A stretch of DNA of 64,000 nt from Pseudescherichia sp031998825 (GTDB lineage Bacteria; Pseudomonadota; Gammaproteobacteria; Enterobacterales; Enterobacteriaceae). Under the pieces are notes generated by a model. That model saw only the letters and a program-made list of their open reading frames with translations, was not told the DNA's origin and searched no databases. Shown here piece by piece: positions 8,413 through 15,856 of the stretch. The translations under genes were made by a program, and so were the position numbers. The first letter of the stretch is position 1. Each line of letters opens with the position of its first letter. Location: the NCBI RefSeq assembly GCF_031998825.1, contig NZ_DAMACX010000006.1, positions 74,462-138,461 on the forward strand, read 5' to 3'.

Positions 8413-9480
8413 ATGACCACACCACAGGCGCTTGACCACTACCGCTTACTTGGCCGTTCCGGGTTACGTGTTTCACCCCTTTCGCTGGGCACCATGACCT
8501 TTGGCTCGGACTGGGGATGGGGGGCGGATGACGCGGAGGCGCAACGCATTTTTGCTGCCTATGTTGAACGCGGCGGCAACTTTATCGACACTGCGGTCAA
8601 CTATACCAACGGCAGCGCGGAGAAGATCCTTGGGAGGATGATCAAGGCGAAGCGCGATCGCATCGTGCTGGCCACCAAGTTCACTATGTCGCGAGAAGCA
8701 GGTAATCCCAATGCGGGGGGAAACCACCGTTACAATCTTGTCCGTTCCGTTGAAACCAGCCTGCGACAGCTTGATACGGACCGCATCGATCTGCTCTATC
8801 TGCACGCCTGGGATTTTACCACCTCGCCGGAAGAGGTGATGCGCGCGCTCGACGATCTTGTTCGCGATGGCAAAATTCTCTACCTCGGTATCTGTAACAC
8901 GCCCGCGTGGCGCATCGCCCAGATGCAGACCCTGGCCGACCTGCGCGGATGGTCGCCTTTCGTCGCGTTGCAGATTGAGTACAGCCTGGTTGAGCGCACG
9001 GTAGAGCATGAGCTGATCCCGATGGCGCAGGCGATGGGGCTTGGCGTGCTGCCATGGTCGCCGCTTGGCGGTGGGATCCTCACGGGGAAATACAGTCGGG
9101 CCGATCTCTCCGATGAGAACGGTGCCGATGTTGCGTCCACGCGGAAAGGGATTATTGCGTCGACTGGCCATCTGAACGAGCGGGCACTGGCTATTGCAGA
9201 GGTGGTCAGCAGCATCGCCCACGAAAGCGGGGCGTCATCGTCACAAATTGCGCTGGCGTGGACGCTACGTAATTCCGCTGTCGCCTCCACCATTATGGGG
9301 GCTCGTACCGTCGCGCAGGCCGAGGACAATTTTGCTGCGCTGGAGGTTGTGCTCACCGATGAGCAGCTCCAGCGTCTGGAGGAAGCCAGTGCCATTGATC
9401 CTATCTTCCCGGCGCGCTTTATCTCCCGACCAATGGCGCAGCAGCTGATCACCGGCGGGGCGGTTGTCAGGGGGCGCTAG
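8413..9480 (+). CDS. Aldo/keto reductase
   Basis: A 355-residue NADPH-dependent oxidoreductase with the (beta/alpha)8 fold. Visible marks are GNFIDTAVNYTNGSAEKILG (catalytic Asp and Tyr), ATKF (catalytic Lys), LLYLHAWDF (catalytic His) and a C-terminal cofactor-binding stretch ending in MGARTVAQAEDN. Members reduce reactive aldehydes and ketones in the cytoplasm. The start is the ATG with AGGAGA upstream; 13 open codons before it are ignored. It is divergent from the YqhC-like AraC gene, which probably activates it. The 155-bp gap between the two should hold the shared control region. Confidence 0.88.
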   Translation: MTTPQALDHYRLLGRSGLRVSPLSLGTMTFGSDWGWGADDAEAQRIFAAYVERGGNFIDTAVNYTNGSAEKILGRMIKAKRDRIVLATKFTMSREAGNPNAGGNHRYNLVRSVETSLRQLDTDRIDLLYLHAWDFTTSPEEVMRALDDLVRDGKILYLGICNTPAWRIAQMQTLADLRGWSPFVALQIEYSLVERTVEHELIPMAQAMGLGVLPWSPLGGGILTGKYSRADLSDENGADVASTRKGIIASTGHLNERALAIAEVVSSIAHESGASSSQIALAWTLRNSAVASTIMGARTVAQAEDNFAALEVVLTDEQLQRLEEASAIDPIFPARFISRPMAQQLITGGAVVRGR

Positions 9481-9501
9481 TGACCTGTTGCCCAGTTTTG
9501 T

Positions 9502-9530
9502 TGGCTGGGCAAGCGTAGCGCCGCCCGGCA
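9502..9530. repeat. REP palindrome
   Basis: TGGCTGGGCAAGCGTAGCG followed by CCGCCCGGCA: the same palindromic family as at 3167-3199, placed just after the aldo/keto reductase gene. Confidence 0.7.
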
Positions 9531-9555
9531 TGACATATGGTATAAACGGATACAG

Positions 9556-9685
9556 GGACAAGGAGCGTCAGCAGCTACCCGGTCAAAGCGCGACGTTACG
9601 TTTCTCCACCGTGGTATTTGAATCCGAGCAGGATGGCACGGTCCGCTGGCGACACCTTCATGAAACGTTTCTCCTGACGTCTTAA
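9556..9685 (+). pseudogene. 3' remnant of a SnoaL/DUF4440-like gene
   Basis: The last ~43 codons of an open frame ending at 9685 read like the C-terminus of a SnoaL/DUF4440-type protein: a strand TLRFSTVVFESEQDG, then VRWRHLHETF. The frame before it is REP DNA, with no start or ribosome site, so this appears to be the surviving 3' end of a gene whose front was deleted. It overlaps the next (minus-strand) stop by four bases. The family call rests on pattern memory and is tentative. Confidence 0.4.
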
Positions 9686-10203
9686 CGACTATTCAGTTTA
9701 TACATATAGGTTGTGGCATCCAGGCGTCCCTCAATGGACTCTGCATAGGCGGGGATCTCACCGGCAATCTGAAAGCCTAAGGAGAGATACAGCTGGCTTG
9801 CCACATCGCCGCTGCGCGTATCCAGAACCAGCAGAGTAATGCCTTTATCCCATGCGTGTTGCTCAGCCAGCTTCATCAGCTGGCGGGCAATTCCCCGTTG
9901 CCGAGCGGCAGGATGCACAAGCAGCTTGCAAATCTCAGCGCGATGACGGCCATTAGGCTTACCGCAGTAGTCAATCATGACCGTAGCGACAACAGCATCA
10001 TTATCACGGGCAACTAAAAGATCACACTCGTTACCGTCAAGGCTATCAATTATGCCCTGCCAGAACGTGTCTATCGCAGCCCGGTCAGCCGGGTCGGTAA
10101 AACCCACGCTGGCGCCGTCGGCGACGCAGGCCTGAAGAACATCCCCTAACTCTGCTAAAACCGGCTGGGCCTGTACTGCGTTAAGCTGTTTATAATCAAT
10201 CAT
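9682..10203 (-). CDS. GNAT family N-acetyltransferase
   Basis: A 173-residue single-domain GNAT protein. The acetyl-CoA loop is ARQRGIARQLM at about 105-115, preceded by the strand AEICKLLVHP and followed by LVLDTRSGDVASQLYLSLGFQ. This pattern is shared with acetyltransferases often annotated near toxin- or antibiotic-modifying enzymes, but the substrate is unknown. It is 12 bases downstream of the MarR-family gene on the same strand, so it is likely cotranscribed with it. Confidence 0.78.
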   Translation of the reverse strand: MIDYKQLNAVQAQPVLAELGDVLQACVADGASVGFTDPADRAAIDTFWQGIIDSLDGNECDLLVARDNDAVVATVMIDYCGKPNGRHRAEICKLLVHPAARQRGIARQLMKLAEQHAWDKGITLLVLDTRSGDVASQLYLSLGFQIAGEIPAYAESIEGRLDATTYMYKLNSR

Positions 10204-10215
10204 TGTCTCTATGTC

Positions 10216-10761
10216 TCACAGTGATGCCGCCGCCCGGGCGGCTGTGTCATATAACGATGAGATCGTGCGGAGCAACTGCGCGGTCTCACCGATTGACGCC
10301 CCCGAAATGCCGCTTTCCGCATGAATATTGATAAGGCAGGCTTCACGCACATCGCGGTATTTCATGCATAGCGCTTTGCCTTCCTCTGTTGTTGAGAAAA
10401 AGAGCTCTTTACCGACTTTTTCACTCGTCACGTAGCCCGCTTTGACCAGCTTTTTCAATGCATAAGTTACCACATGGGTATCTTCTACGTTGAGGACGAA
10501 ACAGATATCGGCCAGCTTTTTCTTACGGTTGCGATGGTTTACATGATGCAGAAGCGAGACGTCAAAGGCCCCCATATCGGGTTCCCCAGCGGCGGTCATG
10601 CAGCGCACCATCCATTTATTGAACGCGTTACTGGTCATGATCAGCGCGTATTCCAGCTCCGATAATTCGGCACAGCGCTCAGACACCAGATGGCGGGAAG
10701 AGACGATCCGGCCATCCGTTATATCGTCGCGGTTTGATGAAGCACGTTTTTTTAAGGTCAT
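10216..10761 (-). CDS. MarR-family (winged-helix) regulator
   Basis: A 181-residue regulator. The winged-helix core runs from about residue 75, with KKKLADICFVLNVEDTHVVTYALKKLVKAGYV (in two parts) as recognition helix and wing, then STTEEGKALCMKYRDVRE. The start is set at the ATG of MTLKKRAS; an upstream open stretch of 22 codons overlaps the likely operator. Divergent from the DUF969-DUF979-DUF2891 operon with a 247-bp gap holding inverted repeats. The obvious model is a local repressor of that operon; its ligand is not known. The downstream acetyltransferase may share its transcript. Confidence 0.78.
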   Translation of the reverse strand: MTLKKRASSNRDDITDGRIVSSRHLVSERCAELSELEYALIMTSNAFNKWMVRCMTAAGEPDMGAFDVSLLHHVNHRNRKKKLADICFVLNVEDTHVVTYALKKLVKAGYVTSEKVGKELFFSTTEEGKALCMKYRDVREACLINIHAESGISGASIGETAQLLRTISSLYDTAARAAASL

Positions 10762-10812
10762 AACGTTCCTTACGGGAGTGTGACTCTTAGCTAAAAATGT
10801 AAACTCGGGGCG

Positions 10813-10832
10813 ATAAAATAAGAACATTTTAT
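10813..10832. promoter_or_regulatory. Inverted repeat, probable MarR operator
   Basis: ATAAAAT, six bases, ATTTTAT: a perfect 7-bp inverted repeat spanning 20 bp in the MarR/DUF969 divergent gap. A second, wider pair (ATGTAAAC at 10797-10804 and GTTTACAT at 10842-10849) encloses it symmetrically. Size and place fit a MarR-dimer site. Inferred only. Confidence 0.5.
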
Positions 10833-11008
10833 TGATAAATTGTTTACATGTTTTTGTGGTTCAGATATAGCTTTTTAGTGCTGGTTCTGTGGAGCCTGGC
10901 GCAAAACACAACATCGCTCGCCGTAATGCATCACGCTTCGTCCTGACACGAAGTATTAAAAAAATAGCCGTCGGCGCGCAACACTCACTTTGGATAGGGT
11001 TAACGTTT

Positions 11009-11731
11009 ATGGACGGTTCGACATTATTGCCGCTGATTGGGATACCCATCGTGGTTATCGGCTTTGCACTACGCTTCAACCCGCTGCTGGTCGTCGTGGT
11101 GGCAGGGCTGGCGACGGGTCTGCTGGTCGGCATGGATTTTGGTATGTTGCTGGAGACGTTTGGCGAAAAGTTCGTCAATAGCCGTTCGCTGGCAACCTTT
11201 ATCCTAATCCTGCCTGTCATTGGTCTGCTGGAGTATTACGGGCTCAAAGAGCGAGCGCAGGCCTGGGTAGCGAAGATCGCTAGCGCCACCTCGGCACGTA
11301 TTCTGATGCTCTATTTTGTGGCGCGTGAAGGGACGGCGGCGCTGGGATTGATGTCGCTTGGCGGTCATGCTCAGACGGTGCGTCCACTGCTGGCGCCGAT
11401 GGCCGAAGGGGCGGCGCTGAATGAATATGGCGAACTGCCACAACATATCCGCGACAAAATCAAAGCGCATGCCGCCGCATGCGACAACATTGCGGTCTTC
11501 TTTGGCGAGGATATCTTTATCGCCTTTGGGGCAGTGCTGCTGATTGACGCCTTCCTGAAAGAGAGTGGTATTGAAGGAATTGAACCGCTGCATATCGGTC
11601 TGTGGGCCATTCCAACCGCCATCGCGGCATTGGTTATTCATATGACGCGCCTGCTGCGCCTGGATGCGAGCATCCGTCGCGACGTAATGGCCTGGAGAGC
11701 AGAGCAGGGTACACAGGAGATCGCACCATGA
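11009..11731 (+). CDS. DUF969 membrane protein
   Basis: A 240-residue multi-helix membrane protein of family DUF969, with hydrophobic segments from residue 4 on (LLPLIGIPIVVIGFALRFNP) and the conserved REGTAALGLMSLGGHAQTVRPL block, followed by a cytoplasmic-looking CDNIAVFFGEDIFIAFGA stretch. The family resembles halves of small-molecule permeases and is always found with DUF979. The start is the ATG at MDGSTLLPL with AGGG upstream. The stop overlaps the DUF979 start (ATGA), so the two are translationally coupled and probably form one transporter. Confidence 0.82.
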   Translation: MDGSTLLPLIGIPIVVIGFALRFNPLLVVVVAGLATGLLVGMDFGMLLETFGEKFVNSRSLATFILILPVIGLLEYYGLKERAQAWVAKIASATSARILMLYFVAREGTAALGLMSLGGHAQTVRPLLAPMAEGAALNEYGELPQHIRDKIKAHAAACDNIAVFFGEDIFIAFGAVLLIDAFLKESGIEGIEPLHIGLWAIPTAIAALVIHMTRLLRLDASIRRDVMAWRAEQGTQEIAP

Positions 11732-12714
11732 TGACGCTAATCACTATTAACCGCGTGTACTACCTGATTGGTTTTGTTGTGATGCTGCTGGTGGTGATGA
11801 CCCTGCGGGATCGCGCCAATCCTAAGCGCTTTACCACCGCGCTGTTCTGGTTTTTATTTGGCGGCATCTTCCTGTTTGGCGATCTCCTGGTGCAGGAGCT
11901 GGGCAAATCTCTGGCGTACCGAATTATTGGCGGCTGCGTCATTCTCATTGCACTGCTTGCAGGTTTCGGGCTGGTGGGTAAGGGGCATTATAAGATGTCC
12001 ACCGAGTCTGAACGCGTCGCCTCGTCAAATCGACTGAAAAACTGGCTGTTCCTGCCAGCGCTAATGATCCCAGTGGTTACCGTGATCGGCACGTTGTTCC
12101 TGAAAGGCGTGTCGGTGGGTGGGGTCTACCTGCTTGACCAGAAGCAGCTTACGCTCGCGGCCCTGTGCGTGGCATGCGTGGCCGCAATTCTCACCGGCTG
12201 GTGGCTAACGAAGGGGACGCCGCTGCATGCGGTCCGCCAGTCTCGTCGCCTTGTGGATACGATCGGCTGGGCGGTGATCCTGCCGCAGATGCTTGCCATG
12301 CTGGGCGGTGTGTTTGTGGTGGCGAATACCGGCGAATCGGTACAAAAGGTGGTGAGCCTGTTTGTGAACCCGGATAACCGTTTCATGCTGGTAGTGATTT
12401 ACTGCGTGGGCATGGCGCTCTTCACCATGATCATGGGCAATGCCTTTGCCGCTTTCCCGGTGCTAAGTGCGGGGATCGCCTTACCCTTCTTGATCAACGT
12501 ACATCACGGTAACCCGGCTCCGCTGCTGGCGATTGGCATGTATGCGGGTTATTGCGGCACTCTGATGACGCCGATGGCTGCCAATTTCAATATCGTTCCT
12601 GCGGCTCTGTTAGAGCTTAAAGATAAGTACCAGGTGATCAAGATCCAGATCCCGACCGCGTTAACCCTGCTGGTGGTCAACGTTTTCTTAATGTATTTCC
12701 TCGTATTTCGCTAA
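11728..12714 (+). CDS. DUF979 membrane protein
   Basis: A 328-residue protein with about nine hydrophobic segments, family DUF979. Characteristic parts are the N-terminal YYLIGFVVMLLVVMTLRDR, the KGTPLHAVRQSRRLVDTIGWA loop, and the C-terminal MIMGNAFAAFPVLSAGI and MYAGYCGTLMTPMAANFN segments, which look like re-entrant substrate-binding loops of ion-coupled carriers. Coupled to DUF969 through an ATGA overlap. In other genomes the pair is, as I recall, often near pyroglutamyl-peptidase (pcp), suggesting uptake of 5-oxoproline or a peptide product. pcp is not seen here. Confidence 0.82.
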   Translation: MMTLITINRVYYLIGFVVMLLVVMTLRDRANPKRFTTALFWFLFGGIFLFGDLLVQELGKSLAYRIIGGCVILIALLAGFGLVGKGHYKMSTESERVASSNRLKNWLFLPALMIPVVTVIGTLFLKGVSVGGVYLLDQKQLTLAALCVACVAAILTGWWLTKGTPLHAVRQSRRLVDTIGWAVILPQMLAMLGGVFVVANTGESVQKVVSLFVNPDNRFMLVVIYCVGMALFTMIMGNAFAAFPVLSAGIALPFLINVHHGNPAPLLAIGMYAGYCGTLMTPMAANFNIVPAALLELKDKYQVIKIQIPTALTLLVVNVFLMYFLVFR

Positions 12715-12740
12715 GCATAGCAATGGCTTAAGGAGCTGTT

Positions 12741-13736
12741 ATGGAATTAACTCAACATCAGGCTGACGCGTTTGCCAGAATGCCATTGACCTATTTGCGC
12801 CAGGAATACCCGAACCACATCATGCATCTGCTTAATGATGATGGCGACGTATTGCCGCCCCGCGAGCTGCATCCTATTTTTTATGGCTGCTTTGACTGGC
12901 ATTCGGCGGTGCATGGTTACTGGCTGCTGCTGCGCTGCGTGCGCCGCTATCCTGAACTGCCGTGCCGGGACGAGATCGTCGCGCTGTTCAATGAACACCT
13001 GACGGAAGAGAAGGTTGCGCAGGAGCTGGCCTATTTTAATGCGCTGTTTCGGGCCTCTTTTGAGCGCCCTTACGGATACGGCTGGTTGCTGGCGCTGGCT
13101 CAGGAGCTGAAGCAATCCGCTTTACCTCAGGCCGCGGGCTGGTATCAGACGCTTCAGCCATTAACGCAGGATATTCGCGGCAGGCTGATGGATTATCTCA
13201 GTAAATTAACGTACCCCATCCGGGTCGGTACCCATTACAACACCGCCTTTGCACTGGCGCTGGGCCTGGACTATGCTCGCGCAGTGGAGGATGACGCGCT
13301 TGAGCAATCGATTGTGGCGGCGTCAAACCGATTCTATCTTGCTGACACGCGCTATCCGGCTCACTATGAGCCAGGTGGGGATGAGTATATTTCCGGGGCG
13401 CTCACTGAAGCACTGCTAATGAGTAAGGTGACGGATCGTTTCCCTGCCTGGTTCGATGCATTTCTTCCTGATGTGGGTGCAGCGTCGGCGCTGATGAACC
13501 CGGCGGAAGTGAGCGACCGGACCGACCCCAAAATTGCCCACCTTGATGGATTAAACCTCAGCCGCGCATGGTGCATGAAGCATATTGCGCAAGCGTTGCC
13601 GGAAAATCATGTGGCGCAGCAGGCGCTGAGCGAGGCGGTTGAACGCCATCTTGCTCACAGCGTGGAGCATGTGGTGGGAAGCCACTACAGCGGTGGGCAC
13701 TGGCTGGCCAGTTTCGCGCTGCTGGCGCTGGAGTAA
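12741..13736 (+). CDS. DUF2891 family protein
   Basis: A 331-residue soluble protein of family DUF2891, whose layout suggests an alpha/alpha toroid like that of glycan-active enzymes. Conserved signatures include YPNHIMHLLNDDGD near the start, HPIFYGCFDWHSAVHGYW, RPYGYGWLLAL, HYEPGGDEYISG and the C-terminal SVEHVVGSHYSGGHWLASFA. Several His, Asp and Glu residues in these blocks could form an active site. It follows DUF979 by 26 bp with AAGGAG upstream of its start, so it is the third gene of the operon; a good terminator follows. No reaction has been assigned to the family as far as I know. Confidence 0.82.
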   Translation: MELTQHQADAFARMPLTYLRQEYPNHIMHLLNDDGDVLPPRELHPIFYGCFDWHSAVHGYWLLLRCVRRYPELPCRDEIVALFNEHLTEEKVAQELAYFNALFRASFERPYGYGWLLALAQELKQSALPQAAGWYQTLQPLTQDIRGRLMDYLSKLTYPIRVGTHYNTAFALALGLDYARAVEDDALEQSIVAASNRFYLADTRYPAHYEPGGDEYISGALTEALLMSKVTDRFPAWFDAFLPDVGAASALMNPAEVSDRTDPKIAHLDGLNLSRAWCMKHIAQALPENHVAQQALSEAVERHLAHSVEHVVGSHYSGGHWLASFALLALE

Positions 13737-13805
13737 AGGGAAGTTAAAAAAGACAAGGAATTAAGCAGGCGGTAAAAGCTTGTTCATTTCACCGCTGCTT
13801 TCAAT

Positions 13806-13828
13806 AGCCCCATTATTGGGGCTTTTTT
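13806..13828 (+). terminator. Rho-independent terminator
   Basis: AGCCCC, six-base loop, GGGGCT, then TTTTT. It ends the DUF969-DUF979-DUF2891 operon 70 bp after the last stop. Confidence 0.88.
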
Positions 13829-13899
13829 GTGCCCGTAAGCCAACGCCAATTATGCAAATCACCCTGAGGTGGTGAATTAATGAGCGCATATGCGGCTCG

Positions 13900-13918
13900 T
13901 ATATCAACTGTTGATATA
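13900..13918. promoter_or_regulatory. 19-bp inverted repeat upstream of the YrbL-like gene
   Basis: TATATCAAC, one base, GTTGATATA: perfect 9-bp arms about a single central T, 64 bp before the chosen start of the YrbL-like gene. No neighbouring regulator gene explains it. It may be the operator of a distant regulator or a dimer site overlapping the promoter. Confidence 0.5.
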
Positions 13919-13981
13919 GCTCAGTGCATTATTTTCAAACTGACAGATTCAGTTTTTATAGGCAAGAGTAAAAAAACTATC

Positions 13982-14563
13982 ATGAAAAAAGAGATTGTAT
14001 TGACCGATGAATATTTACTGGCAAAAGGTAACGATCGTTACGTTTTCCAGCATCCGCATGATAGTAACCTGCTGATCAAAACTGTTATTCCTGGCATTGC
14101 GAAATACAAAAGCAAGCTGCGTGAAGTCTATCGGGATGTCAAAGAGTGCAAGCCGAATACCCAAACAGATTCGCTTTATATGCAACGGCTTGAAGGGCTT
14201 GTTGAAACAAACAAAGGCGTAGGGCAAGTCATTGTGAAAGAGTGCGATGAACAGAGCCGCATCGCGCAAACTCTTTATCAGCTTGCTCTTAACAAAGAGC
14301 TTGATGCCAGCAAACTGCAAAAGCTGAATGCTTTTTTAGCATGGTTTGTTAACACTCGCGTCATTATTAACTCCCTGCATTGTAAAAACATCGTCTACGC
14401 CTGGGACAGCGCTCGTCAGGAATATCGCTTTAAGGTCATCGATGGTTTCGGTGACAAAACGCTTTTTCAGGTCAGTAAGCTTTCAGAGTCAATACGCGAT
14501 AGAAATAAAATCAAATGCCTTAAGCGGATGCTCAACGATTTGGACCATCTGCAACAAGCGTGA
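13982..14563 (+). CDS. YrbL-like kinase-fold protein
   Basis: A 193-residue protein similar to YrbL (PhoP/BasR-regulated in E. coli), a degenerate protein-kinase-like family. The N-terminal part (LLAKGNDRYVFQHPHDSN, then IKTV) matches the glycine-poor nucleotide loop and invariant Lys strand. LHCKNIVYAWD replaces the usual catalytic-loop HxDxxxxN, and FKVIDGFGDKTLF resembles the DFG region. Kinase activity is therefore doubtful. It is richer in A/T than its neighbours, which hints at transfer. The start is the ATG of MKKEIVL; 34 upstream open codons overlap the inverted repeat and look non-coding. Confidence 0.7.
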   Translation: MKKEIVLTDEYLLAKGNDRYVFQHPHDSNLLIKTVIPGIAKYKSKLREVYRDVKECKPNTQTDSLYMQRLEGLVETNKGVGQVIVKECDEQSRIAQTLYQLALNKELDASKLQKLNAFLAWFVNTRVIINSLHCKNIVYAWDSARQEYRFKVIDGFGDKTLFQVSKLSESIRDRNKIKCLKRMLNDLDHLQQA

Positions 14564-14585
14564 TCGCATCAGCAGGTAATCCGAT

Positions 14586-14605
14586 CGGCCATCCTGGGAT
14601 GGCCG
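14586..14605. terminator. Hairpin between convergent genes
   Basis: CGGCCATC, four-base loop, GATGGCCG: a perfect 8-bp stem between the convergent YrbL-like and SDR genes. No clear T-run follows on either strand, so termination would be weak. Confidence 0.45.
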
Positions 14606-14617
14606 TCGTGTCATCTC

Positions 14618-15349
14618 TTAAACCTGCGCCATTCCACCATCAACACAAATCTCTGCGCCCGCGATATAGCTGCTCTCGTCGCTTGCGAGGAAAAACGCAA
14701 CGTTGGCTACTTCTTCAGGTTGGGCCATTCTGCCCAGGGGTATGGCGCTCATTATCCCGTTACGCACTTCATCAGACACTGCGGCCATCATTTCAGTATC
14801 AACAGGGCCGGGCGCAACAACGTTAACACGGATGCCGCGCGGGGCAAGTTCACATGTCCAGGTGCGAGCAAAAGAGCGCAGCGCGGCTTTGCTGGCCCCA
14901 TACACGCCATATCCCGGAGTGCCTATAACATCAGCAATTGAACCGATGAGGACTACACTGCTGCCGGGGTTCAGCAAAGGCAGTGCTGTTTGCAGGGCAA
15001 ACACGGGGGAGCGAACGTTCAGGCCAAACGTCTGGTCAAAATGCGCCTCATTTATCTCCTCAAGCGTGGCGTACTCTGACATTCCAGCATTGATTACCAG
15101 AACGTCTATCCGTCCTGATTTTTCTGAAATGGTCTGTATGATGCGGCTCAGCTCGCTCTTCTGACTGACATCTGCCCGCAGTGGCATAGCGGTCCCTGAT
15201 ATTTTGCTTCTGGCTGTCTCAAGATCCTCTTCCCGTCGCGAAGTAAACCAGGTGACCGCCCCCTCGGTTGCTAAACGCTGGCTGATAGCCAGCCCAATCC
15301 CTTTAGCGCCACCCAGAACCACCGCGACTTTTTCTTCTAATTTGCTCAT
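14618..15349 (-). CDS. SDR-family oxidoreductase
   Basis: A 243-residue classical short-chain dehydrogenase/reductase. The NAD(P)-binding motif GGAKGIG is at about residues 12-18. An Arg-rich stretch after strand 2 (TSRREED) favours NADP. NAG, the catalytic Ser (IGSIAD) and YGASK (Tyr and Lys) are all present, so it should be active. The substrate is unknown. The start is the ATG with GGGAGA upstream. It is divergent from an HxlR regulator 99 bp away, a frequent pairing in which the regulator responds to electrophiles or quinones. Confidence 0.85.
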   Translation of the reverse strand: MSKLEEKVAVVLGGAKGIGLAISQRLATEGAVTWFTSRREEDLETARSKISGTAMPLRADVSQKSELSRIIQTISEKSGRIDVLVINAGMSEYATLEEINEAHFDQTFGLNVRSPVFALQTALPLLNPGSSVVLIGSIADVIGTPGYGVYGASKAALRSFARTWTCELAPRGIRVNVVAPGPVDTEMMAAVSDEVRNGIMSAIPLGRMAQPEEVANVAFFLASDESSYIAGAEICVDGGMAQV

Positions 15350-15448
15350 CTGATTTCTCCCGTTTTGGTAGAAAACAGATGATATAAATTTTATACTTAA
15401 TATCAATTACGCACTTTTACCATACCAAATATAAGTGACTATATCGCT

Positions 15449-15838
15449 ATGCAGGCAGATAACGACAACTCTCTGATAGAAGTAGGAAAAACCCGACCAG
15501 TGTTAGAAAACATCACCAATAAATGGTCGATATTAATTCTCACGGTACTGTGTACAAAACCTTCCCGGTTCAATGAAATTCGCAGACGGCTGGATGGTAT
15601 TACCCATAAGGCGCTGGCAGATGCGTTGAAACGGCTGGAGCGAAACGGTTTAGTCCATCGTCAGGTTCTGCCCACGTCGCCTGTAAGCGTGGAATACACG
15701 ATTACGCCGCTGGCGCAGTCACTACAGCAACCTTTTGTTGCTCTGGCGAATTGGGCGTTGGAATTCGGTCCGGCTATTGAATTAGCTCAGGCTGAGTACG
15801 ATCGTGCTCATGCCGGTAAATTACGGACGCCTGCATAG
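15449..15838 (+). CDS. HxlR-family regulator
   Basis: A 129-residue winged-helix regulator. Family marks are NKWSILILTVLCTKPSRFNEIRR (in the first helix and strand), GITHKALADALKRLERNGLV as recognition helix, and VEYTITPLAQSL as wing and dimer helix. HxlR proteins often sense reactive aldehydes or redox stress through a cysteine; here one Cys lies in the VLCTKP turn. It is divergent from the SDR gene, the probable target. The gap contains GATAT and ATATC half-sites around an A/T core that could be its operator. Confidence 0.85.
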   Translation: MQADNDNSLIEVGKTRPVLENITNKWSILILTVLCTKPSRFNEIRRRLDGITHKALADALKRLERNGLVHRQVLPTSPVSVEYTITPLAQSLQQPFVALANWALEFGPAIELAQAEYDRAHAGKLRTPA

Positions 15839-15856
15839 GGCAAACGTCCGTGACGG

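Noticed and set aside
8473..9222. 249-codon antisense open frame inside the aldo/keto reductase gene
   Set aside because: It is a shadow of a strongly conserved gene; no ribosome site, family motif or independent promoter is seen.
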